Made by a program: the position numbers and the translations under genes. The notes under the pieces were generated by a model. It was not told where the DNA came from. It did no database searches and saw nothing but the letters and a program-made list of their open reading frames with translations. DNA of 64,000 nt from Trifolium pratense (lineage: Eukaryota > Streptophyta > Magnoliopsida > Fabales > Fabaceae), in NCBI RefSeq assembly GCF_020283565.1, contig NC_060059.1:31608838-31672837 (forward strand), in the 5' to 3' direction. Below are positions 21,500 through 30,287 of this stretch, one piece after another. Numbering within the stretch: position 1 is the first letter of the stretch; each line of letters opens with the position of its first letter.

Positions 21500-24319
21500 A
21501 TGATGGCTGAAAAATACAAATCCGTGAAAATTTTGAGTGCTTTCGAAGTGGAAGAGAAGATGGAATTGGGTTTATGTTTATTATGCGATGAAATTTTTAC
21601 TCGAGATCATGCATCGAAGCATAAGCGCATTCGATTCAAAGTAGTAGAGATGGATGAGGAAGGGGATAATGATTTTAACCACCACATCCCAGCTCCCTTT
21701 TCATGTCCACCAAAATCACTTTTACACTCCGATTCAACGACAGTTTTCTCTAATTCGACATTGTCCGATGATTGCACAAAGAAGGCACAGCTTGAAGAAA
21801 AAGTTGTGGCAGATTCAAATTTAGAGATGAACACAGAGATGAAGAGTCTTGACCACGACTCTTCTTTCTTAAACTATAGTAGCGCGGTTCCGAGGCTGTC
21901 ACTCCAAGTGTTTAACCATATGCCCACAATGCAGCAGTTGAAATCCACATCGTTGAACCAAAAACCAACTATGACAGGATCTATCCCACTCTCAAAAGGT
22001 AAAAATCAAACCTTCCAATCTGCACAACAACATTCATCACCATCCAATCTGCAACTCTTGAGTAAGGTAAAAATCAAACCACTGTCATCTAACACAATTG
22101 ATGTGTCTGCACAATCAATTTCTCTAAACCTCAACAAGCTCAAATGTTTTGATCCCGGTGGAATGATTTCTCTCTTGTTTCCTCCAATTTCTTCTGTTTT
22201 TATTTCGGTTCAATTTCCATCAACAATGTCATTGCCAATACCTCCAGAACCACCTGATTGGGTTGCGGTTCAATCATCGTCACTCAATTTTTCTCTGTTG
22301 GTTACTACTGCAAAGCATTTTTCAATGTTGCAAAGTTCCCTCCAACTGTTTGATGAAATGCCAAAGGGCCACATAGCTGTTTGGAGTGTCATCATCAATA
22401 GATGCATGGATAATGAGCAAGCTGTTGAATTTGATTTGTCCAAAGGCATTAATAGGATGTGTATTATGCCTAGTCACTATACCTTATTCAATATGTTGAG
22501 TTTATACTATTGGGAGTTTTGGTATTTTGGAAGACACGCTCATTATGAAGCTGAGGTAACTATGAATTTTATTTTAGAATTAAAGGTTAGGAAACATCCA
22601 GATAATTATGAAGATGATTTTAACATAAATGAATATGGATGTTGTCTTTATAGAATGAGTGGAACCTTACCTTGTGATAGATGTCCTGCTACTAATCATT
22701 CAAGGTGCATAGGGGTGATGGATTCATGGTTTCTGCACAATAACTGTGAATTTTGTCTTCTAATTTTAGAGGATTTAAAGGGAAAACACAAACCAATTTA
22801 TTATAGCCCACACAATGCTTACAGCAGGGTATTTCAAGAGTGGCACATGCTTGGTGATAGTAGAAATTGCTTTGAGCTTTCTTGTGTTGGCCGCATATGC
22901 ATGAGAACTGATGTTAGACATAAGAAAAGTCACAATCAAATTGGTTGGAAATGGAAAAAGGTTAGTTCGGTATTGTTTTTAAAGCAAATGTCACCCATAA
23001 TTATTTTTCATAGAGAAATGATCATGCCAAAGGAATCAAATGGTCTCATTAGTACTCTAATATTGGAAGCAAATGGGGTTGTGAACTTTAATGATAAATT
23101 TCTGAATATTAGCATTTTTATTCCTAACCAAGAGGCCTATCATGATAAATCTCAACCATATTGGAAGATAACACCAATTACTTTCACATCAGATATGAAG
23201 ATGTTACCTCTGGAATGTTGTGATTTAAGTTTTGGAAATTGGGGGCTAAACTCACTTAGCTCAGTTCTTCATAACTTCTCTAAGCTTCAAATGGACTTTT
23301 TAATATTTGGAAAGAAGTTTGTATTGAGGGGAGTTAAACCTCTAGTCAGTAAATTGATTCACATATCATATGCTCAAGCGATCCCACATAGCGTTCAACT
23401 GTGTTGTGTGTACATGGATAGTTTCAACAATAATTCGGAACTTCCTACTTGCAATATTCACATGGTAATTGAAATGCAACATGTTCACACTTGGAGCTGC
23501 TTGAATGGTTTTTTTTATGACGAGTGTAGTTCTATTATGGCAAAAAGTCATTGTTATTTTGGTGACAGGGCAGATGGCAGATGTGTTTATTGTGTTTCTA
23601 AGGTTGGTGGTAATGAGATTGGCTTGTTATGTTTTGAAATAATGCGAATTCACTTTGGACATCCAAAACTGACCTTGGAGCTTTTGACAAAATCATCTCA
23701 CATGATTATTCATCAATTGTGTGTTCTCTTGTGTGGTCCTTTAGGTAGAAAAAAGAACTTACTAGCACTCAAATTATTGAACTCAACTAGTTTGGTAATG
23801 CTCAAGTTTAATTTAAAACAAGATGAAAGTGCTATATTTTTTGTTTGTCTGAAACATTGCATGAAGATCAATACATTCCTGGTCAAAATTTGCTATGCAC
23901 TTGAAATGCTTCAATATATTAAAGGAGATACAATATATCGGAAGGCTCTATTGTTTGCTTATTTGAAACTGCACTGTTTTGAGGCTGCCTATTATGAAGT
24001 TCATAAATGGTTGATTTTGCAGAGGAAGATGATCTACAAGGGTAGTTTTCATGCTCCTAAAGTTTTAACCAACTTGAAGGATTGGCAACCGAAGAATGGA
24101 TCGCGGAAGGTTGCTACTAATGTTAGTTTTGTTGTGGCTATTCTACATAGGAAGATGATTAATAGAGGAAATGTTCGAGATGCTAAAGTTCTAAGCAAAT
24201 GGAAAGTGTTGCCTCTTAAACACGGCACTTGTGATTGTTCATCCTTGAGGACAAGGATGTTTGAAGGGGAGGGTATTGTAATGGGAAATAAATATCATGA
24301 ATTAAGTAGTTTATTTTAA
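21500..24319 (+). CDS. Chimeric retrotransposon ORF with captured PPR-like and PHD-like segments
   Basis: A single uninterrupted frame of 939 codons fills the element from 18 bp after the primer-binding site into the 3' LTR. Residues about 21-55 (ELGLCLLCDEIF...DEEGDN) resemble the gag zinc knuckle and acidic tail of gypsy elements with the last ligand lost. Residues about 280-350 (LQLFDEMPKGHIAVWSVIIN, later MPSHYTLFNMLS and FGRHAH) read like one plant pentatricopeptide repeat. Residues about 373-420 (EYGCCLYRMSGTLPCDRCPA, then NHSRCIGVM, then CEFC) read like a PHD finger of the DDT-PHD (PTM-like) kind, with one Cys replaced by Tyr384. Residues about 535-625 (MLPLECCDLSFGNWGLNSLS, then FSKLQMDFLIFGKKFVLRG) match the region after the gypsy protease. 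Residues about 872-927 (FVVAILHRKMINRGN, then VLSKWKVLPLKHGTC, then FEGEGIVM) match the chromodomain end of chromoviral integrase. The remaining stretches are unrecognised. Whether a protein is made is unknown; the open frame is the only evidence. Confidence 0.75.
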   Translation: MMAEKYKSVKILSAFEVEEKMELGLCLLCDEIFTRDHASKHKRIRFKVVEMDEEGDNDFNHHIPAPFSCPPKSLLHSDSTTVFSNSTLSDDCTKKAQLEEKVVADSNLEMNTEMKSLDHDSSFLNYSSAVPRLSLQVFNHMPTMQQLKSTSLNQKPTMTGSIPLSKGKNQTFQSAQQHSSPSNLQLLSKVKIKPLSSNTIDVSAQSISLNLNKLKCFDPGGMISLLFPPISSVFISVQFPSTMSLPIPPEPPDWVAVQSSSLNFSLLVTTAKHFSMLQSSLQLFDEMPKGHIAVWSVIINRCMDNEQAVEFDLSKGINRMCIMPSHYTLFNMLSLYYWEFWYFGRHAHYEAEVTMNFILELKVRKHPDNYEDDFNINEYGCCLYRMSGTLPCDRCPATNHSRCIGVMDSWFLHNNCEFCLLILEDLKGKHKPIYYSPHNAYSRVFQEWHMLGDSRNCFELSCVGRICMRTDVRHKKSHNQIGWKWKKVSSVLFLKQMSPIIIFHREMIMPKESNGLISTLILEANGVVNFNDKFLNISIFIPNQEAYHDKSQPYWKITPITFTSDMKMLPLECCDLSFGNWGLNSLSSVLHNFSKLQMDFLIFGKKFVLRGVKPLVSKLIHISYAQAIPHSVQLCCVYMDSFNNNSELPTCNIHMVIEMQHVHTWSCLNGFFYDECSSIMAKSHCYFGDRADGRCVYCVSKVGGNEIGLLCFEIMRIHFGHPKLTLELLTKSSHMIIHQLCVLLCGPLGRKKNLLALKLLNSTSLVMLKFNLKQDESAIFFVCLKHCMKINTFLVKICYALEMLQYIKGDTIYRKALLFAYLKLHCFEAAYYEVHKWLILQRKMIYKGSFHAPKVLTNLKDWQPKNGSRKVATNVSFVVAILHRKMINRGNVRDAKVLSKWKVLPLKHGTCDCSSLRTRMFEGEGIVMGNKYHELSSLF
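24263..24273 (+). other. Polypurine tract
   Basis: GAAGGGGAGGG ends three bases before the 3' LTR, the normal site for plus-strand priming. Confidence 0.85.
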
Positions 24320-24571
24320 TCTTATATAATAGTTTATTTTATGTCATTTTACATTTTTATCCTTTAGGTTGTATTTAAAGGCATTGTGCCTCACTTTGAA
24401 AAGGAATCAATATTCAACAAGTTATCTTCTTCTCTAAAAAACCTTTCTCATTCAATATTATGCTTTGCATAATCTCTCTTTGGTACCGGATTCTATTCTA
24501 GATAATTGGAATCTCTACTCTTGAGACTTGATTCTACCGGCTTGTCCCTAGAATCTAATTTATCCGTTACA
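24277..24571 (+). repeat. 3' LTR, 295 bp
   Basis: It has the same length and, by eye, the same sequence as the 5' LTR. The chimeric ORF ends inside it at TAA 24317-24319. Confidence 0.93.
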
Positions 24572-24786
24572 TTAATTGTCTGGAATATATGGCAAACATC
24601 TTAATTTTGCCATGTTTCAGAGTCTCATGCGTAATCTGTAATTTCATAAAATCTCCTGTATGTTGACTTGAAAACAAGTCGCTTATTCCTTTGAATTGAA
24701 TTTGATGGTTGTATGAGACTGAATTTTTATCTATAAATATTATGAGTGGAGGTAGAAGTCGAAAAATGAAGTCCTATTTATAAAAA

Positions 24787-24828
24787 GGGTCATGCTAACC
24801 GCCCCGGGGGCACTGTTTAGCATTTTCC
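24787..24828. mobile_element. 42-bp mini-MITE with 9-bp TSD
   Basis: Only two terminal repeats remain: GGGTCATGCTAACCGCCCC is followed directly by GGGGGCACTGTTTAGCATTT and TCC. Perfect 9-bp repeats TTATAAAAA flank it (24778-24786 and 24829-24837). It belongs to the same family as the 6409 and 50113 elements but has no interior. Confidence 0.8.
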
Positions 24829-24849
24829 TTATAAAAATGAAGTAGAAGT

Positions 24850-25790
24850 AGAGTTTGATGTGTTATCCTTTGATGGCAATTCCATTAGCTTCCTAGTGTT
24901 CGACATATCCCTCCTCATTCCAAAGAACCAAGATATGATGAACTGTAGAAGGAATGACTCTCACAATATGAATCCACTCTCAAACAAGCAACAAGTTATA
25001 ATTTTCCTTTGAAGGTGCTATTATAAACATTGTTGATTGAAATCATGGATCCTACTTTTAGATCTAGCGTAATCACACCATATTTTTGAGGTTTTACCAT
25101 TAAAAGCAGCGATCTCCATGTTATGAGTGACCGTGTTTTTCTTAGTTTTTATTAACTTCATCAGTCTCTCAGACATTAGGTGACAGTAGCTCCACCATTG
25201 ATCAAAACCTTGTTAACCTTTATCACATCATCATCTATCTCAACTCGAATGAACAATGGCTTCAAATAGCCACTCATCTTGTTAGAGGGGAAATTGAAGA
25301 ATGTAGAATTCCACACAGGTTTGTGTATTTCCCTTAGGTATAAGATCAAGTTTTGATGTACTTAAATTCACCTACATTCAAACATCGAGCATATGTAGGT
25401 GTATTTATGTATGTCGGAAAAACAAAAATACCCTAAAATTTTGCCACAAGATAAAAATGTAGAAAACTATTATATGGAATCCAAATCTGTTATCATGCTA
25501 GGGGCATCTTCCAATTGCTATTTTTGGAACTGCTCGTCTAACTCATCAAGATCAAACACTTGTCAGCATATTCCACTGGCAACATAGAAATTATGTCCAC
25601 TCCACAGATGTCTTATCAACAAATCCAATTTCAAAGTTGTCAGTAACTTCATCGTCATCATCCTGATAATCAACCAACTTGGAATCAACACGATTAGTTA
25701 CCAATCCTATAGTCTTTCCCACATCACCGTGATAAGTAATTTTGTTGCCACCATATTTGATGGTCACGTTGACACATAATTATGATAAGA
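24850..25790 (-). pseudogene. Decayed Ty3/gypsy retrotransposon protease-region relic
   Basis: Minus-strand pieces read MSGYLKPLFIRVEIDDDVIK and VNKVLINGGATV (25175-25277), and downstream of that IIAPSKENYNLLL, EWIHIVRVIPSTVHHILVLW and NEEGYVEH (about 24890-25060). This is the aspartic protease region and following linker of plant gypsy polyproteins. The catalytic Asp of the usual D-G-G/T triad is Asn here, and stops break the frame. Pieces from 25600-25790 (VNVTIKYGGNKITYHGDVGK) are probably more of the same element. No LTRs were identified. Confidence 0.6.
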
Positions 25791-25994
25791 GATTTGCTAT
25801 GAGTGAGTAAATCAATGATAAATTCATGATTTATTATGATATCTATAATATTTATATTTATTTATATTTGATTTGTTAATCATCTGTTGATGTTATTTGC
25901 TTTATATTTTGCCAAAAAAAAAATTATTTACTTTATACTTGAAAGTGAATATTTTAGAAGAGGCGTATATTAAATTCTCCGAGTTTAAGTTCAA

Positions 25995-26023
25995 CTAGTA
26001 TCCGGACCCGTGCCAAGCACGGG
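25995..26023 (-). mobile_element. Helitron 3' terminus (minus strand)
   Basis: On the minus strand the sequence reads CCCGTGCTTGGCACGGG, a 7-bp stem hairpin, then nine bases and CTAG followed by T. This is the 3'-end signature of plant Helitrons (hairpin, then CTRR inserted before T). The element extends to the right, but its 5' end was not located. Confidence 0.6.
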
Positions 26024-26289
26024 TAAAATAAGACTACAAAAATAATATTTTAATATTAAAATTTTCAAAATTCTCAAATAAAAAGAATGGAAATTTATAA
26101 ACATAAAAAAAAAATCCCGTATTAGTAAAAAAATAAAACATAGAATATCGTATTAATATATAAATATAAATCCCGTGTAAATCTTTATGTAAAAATATAG
26201 ACTCGTGTGTAAACTTTAAAAAAAAAAAACAAAAAAAGTTAAATTCGATAGTAAAATAAATATGAAACAAAAATACCCTAAAGAAATTA

Positions 26290-27600
26290 TCATAATATGT
26301 CTTATATTAGTTAATTTTCTCATCAATATCCTCCGAATAAAATAAATATAGAACCTAGTATATATTATAAATAAAAAATATGTCTCTGTATTAATATATG
26401 AACAAACATACGGTTCCTATAATAATATATTTTTTTGGTATTCGTTTATCAAAAATATATACTTTTTGGTATTTACCATCTTGTTCTTAGGGGAAGAGTT
26501 CTCTGATAATTAATAGTTCGACCGCCATGTGCATATATATATCCCCAAATAATACATGTGCAAAATTCTCCCAAAAATAAGAAAATAGATCATATATAAA
26601 TAACAAAATAAAAAGAACATAGGCCACATAATAATACAAAAAATAGGTCTATGTATTAATATATGAGTAAAAGTATAAAATCCCGTATAAATGTCTTAAA
26701 ATAAAAGTATATAACCACGATAAAAAATATAACAAATAAAATAGATAAACAAAAATAGGAAAATTAATAAAAAAAAAAAAAAGAGAATGTCTTAAAATCC
26801 CGTATAAATGTCTTCAAATAATTGTACTATTTTCCTCCTTCTTTTTTTTGAACAATTCTCTTCCTCCTCTTTATTATTGGTCTTCTCTTCTTTTTTTTTG
26901 GTACAAATTATTGGTCTTCTCTAAATAAATAAAAAACTAATACATAAAATAATCTTAACCTAATCAAATAAATTTAATCCACTCTAAGAAAAGAATATCA
27001 TTGATCCCGTCAAGTTCTATCGCAACCAACTTGGTATTAATTCATTCCTTTCATAGTCTTTCTATACATCTGCAAATAAAATATAATAAATGATTAAATC
27101 CAATATAAAACATTGCTTTGGATATTTTTACGGTACAATAAATATAATAAAATTAATGTTTGCAATAAAAAGAATATTCCTTAACGATGTGAATTTTCTG
27201 TACAACTATTAATAGAATGTTGCATCGCCTATTTCATTATAGAATGTTTTTAATAACGTCCAATTTGCATATTATTAGTATTAATGGTACAGTTATAAAT
27301 CATCAACTTTCTATGTAGAATTTGAATTTTTGGTTTCTTATGTGAATTATGTGGATTAATTGTCAAAGCCATATGAGAAGAGAAGCCTTTTGGACATGGC
27401 ATGTGTACAAAATTCTTTGAAAAAAAGGACTCAAATCACGGGTAAAAATGTGTTTGTAAATTCTTGTTCCCATGAAACTTATTTCAAGCAAGTAAAACAC
27501 AAAAATTCATATTTTAAATTATTCTATTTTACTTATCTTAATAAATATGAATTTATTTATTTATTTATAATATAAGACGGAGGAAAATTTCAATACTACT
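26290..27600. repeat. Direct duplication, copy 1 (~1.3 kb)
   Basis: Nearly the same sequence recurs at 28965-30270, offset about 2.68 kb, including unusual words such as CATACGGTTCCTATAATAAT, TTCGACCGCC and ATTGATCCCGTCAAGTT. The interior is very AT-rich with no recognised coding sequence. Small indels and scattered substitutions separate the copies. Confidence 0.8.
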
Positions 27601-28222
27601 ATGAATTCTTTTCCTCAAATTTAACTTCCCGTTTATCAACTACTTTTTTTTACTGATTATATATAGTATTTTTTTACTAAATCTCTTTTTTAAATACTTT
27701 TTCTTTCGTCATTGTAGTATTTTCTTACCAAATATATTTTTTTTAACCAATCCTTACCAAATATTTTGAGAAAGGATTAATACTCAAATTATAGCATTTA
27801 AAGCATTTAATTATATTAAAAAATATTATATTTTTTCTCTCAAATATATTTGGCTTATTAGTAATTTTTTGTAAAAAATTGTAAAAAAAAAGATATATTA
27901 TTAGTAAAGATCAATAAATTGCAGCGTTTTACATTGAATGAGATTGATATTGCTTACGTGAATTTATTGTCAAAATCATATGAGAAGATGATCACTATCG
28001 AAATGCCATGTGTACAAAAGTATCTGAAAAACAGCTATCAAATAATATATCAATAGATTCCAATAGCAATTGACGTTGCAATTAGAAATAAATGACCATT
28101 GCTTATTGTGAAATTTGAATCAAAATGTATAATGATAAAATAAATGATCATTGCTCTGTTTCCTTTTATTTTTTTGAAGCATATTAATGATAGAAAGATC
28201 AACTTTGTTATTAATTTGATTA

Positions 28223-28653
28223 TCTATACATAATATAAAGAGGATACATAAGTTTGGTGTGGACTTTTTAAAATACCAAGAATACCCTTGGCTAATTGGC
28301 AACACTATAAATTCACATCATATCTATACATAATCTATATCTATATCTATATCTATAGTCTATACATCTATATCTATACATAATATAAAGAGGATACATA
28401 AGTTTGGTGTGGACTTTTTAAAATACCAAGAATACCCTTGGCTAATTGGCAACACTATAAAGTCACATCATATCTATACATAATCTATATCTATATCTAT
28501 ATCAATATCTATAGTCTATACATCTATACATCTATACATAATATAAAGAGGATACATAAGTTTGGTGTGAACTTTTTAAAATACCAAGAATACCCTTGGC
28601 TAATTGGCAACACTATAAAGTCACATCATATCTATACATAATCTATATCTATA
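28223..28653 (+). repeat. Tandem nest of three Helitron-type 5' ends
   Basis: Three copies start TCTATACATAATATAAAGAG at 28223, 28373 and 28531. Each is followed by GATACATAAGTTTGGTGTG, ACTTTTTAAAATACC, AAGAATACCCTTGGCT and a CTATAT-rich tail. TC at the start and an A/T-rich opening are the Helitron 5' signature. The last copy leads directly into the element at 28654. Confidence 0.65.
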
Positions 28654-28879
28654 TCTATAGTATATATAAAGAAAATACAAATATTTTTGGTGTCGACTTT
28701 TCATAATACCAACAATACCCTTATTTTTTTTATTAACAAATTCACCATATCATAAGGTACATCTTTTTTTTAGTAGCAAAAATCTTTTATCAACAAACTC
28801 ACCATAACATAAGACATATTTTTTTTTTTGACATAAGTTAGACACAGGCAGGCGCGGAACGCGCCTGTCTGGCCGCTAG
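28654..28879 (+). mobile_element. Short non-autonomous Helitron, ~226 bp
   Basis: It starts TCTATAGTATATATAAAGAA after an A and ends with hairpin CAGGCGCG-GAA-CGCGCCTG (28849-28867), nine bases, then CTAG before a T at 28880. This satisfies the A|T insertion rule, the 5'-TC, the GC-rich hairpin and the CTRR-3' end. It encodes no Rep/helicase. Confidence 0.75.
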
Positions 28880-28964
28880 TGATAATAATGTCAAAATACT
28901 GCTAGAAGATGATTGATATGAGTGTGTCATGTGTACATTAAACCCTAAAAAAAAGTCCAAATAA

Positions 28965-30270
28965 TATAATATATCTTATATTAGTTAATTTTCACATCAA
29001 TATCCTCCGAATAACATAAATATAGAACCTAGTATATATTATAAATAAAAAATATGTCTCTGTATTAACATATGAACAAACATACGGTTCCTATAATAAT
29101 ATTTTTTTTTGGTATTCGTTTACCAAAAATATATACTTTTTGGTATTTACCATCTTGTTCTTATGGGAAGAATTCTCTGATAATTAATAGTTCGACCGCC
29201 GTGTGCATATATATATCCCCAAATAATACATGTGCAAAATTCTCACATAAATAAAAAAAATAGATCATATATAAATAACAAAATAAAAAGAACACAGGCC
29301 ACATAAAAATACAAAAAAATAAGTCTATGTATTAATATATGAATAAAAGTATAAAATCCCGTATAAATGTCTTAAAATAAAAGTATAAAACCACGATAAA
29401 AAATATAACAAATAAAATAGATAAAAAAAAATAGGAAAATTAATAAAAAATAGGAGAATGTCTTAAAATCCCGTATAAATGTCTTAAAATAATTGTACTA
29501 TTTTCCTCCTTTTTTTTTTGAACAATTCTCTTCCTCCTCTTTATTATTGGTCTTCTCTTTTTTTTTGGTAGAAATTATTGGTCTTCTCTAAATAAATAAA
29601 AAATTAATACAGAAAATAATCTTAACCTAATCAAATAAATTTAATCTACTCTAAGAAAAGAATATCATTGATCCCGTCAAGTTATATCGCAACCAACTTG
29701 GTATTAATTCATTCCTTTCATAGTCTTTCTATACATCTGCAAATAAAATATAATAAATGATTAAATCCAATATAAAACATTGCTTTGGATATTTTTACGG
29801 TACAATAAATATAATAAAATTAATGTTTGCAATAAAAAGAATATTCCTTAACGATATGAATTTTCTGTACAACTATTAATAGAATGTTGCATCGCCTATT
29901 TCATTATAGAATGTTTTTAATAACGTCCAAATTTCATATTATTAGTATTAATGGTACAACTATAAATCATCAATTGTCTATGTAGAATTTGAATTTTTGG
30001 TTTCTCATGTGAATTATGTGAATTAATTGTCAAAGCCATATGAGAAGAGAAACCTTTTGGACATGGCATGTGTATAAAATTCTTTGAAAAAATGGACTCA
30101 AATCACGGGTAAAAACGTGTTTGTAAATTCTTTTTTCCATGAAACTTATTTCAAGTAAAACACAAATTCTAATTTTAAATTATTCTATTTTACTTTTCTT
30201 AATAAGTATGTATTTTTTTATTTATTTATAATATAAAACGGAGAAAAATTTCAATACTACTATGAAAAGA
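28965..30270. repeat. Direct duplication, copy 2 (~1.3 kb)
   Basis: Partner of 26290-27600. It runs from just after the short Helitron up to the 3' end of the next Helitron at 30288. Confidence 0.8.
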
Positions 30271-30287
30271 GAATAATTTAATATCTC

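Larger units (their letters stand above)
21172..24571 (+). mobile_element. Complete young LTR retrotransposon with chimeric ORF (non-autonomous, Ty3/gypsy-derived)
   Basis: The element is 3400 bp long, bounded by 295-bp LTRs (21172-21466 and 24277-24571) that start TGTAATGGG and end CCGTTACA. By eye they show no difference. The flanks are a perfect 5-bp target duplication, TTAAT (21167-21171 and 24572-24576). A primer-binding site close to initiator-Met tRNA and a polypurine tract are in the right places. Inside is one 939-codon ORF with gag, protease and chromodomain remnants of a Ty3/gypsy polyprotein, but no reverse transcriptase, RNase H or integrase core. It must therefore be mobilised by enzymes of another element. 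It sits 140 bp downstream of the MTHFR stop codon, in the same orientation, probably in the MTHFR 3'UTR or immediate flank. Confidence 0.93.
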
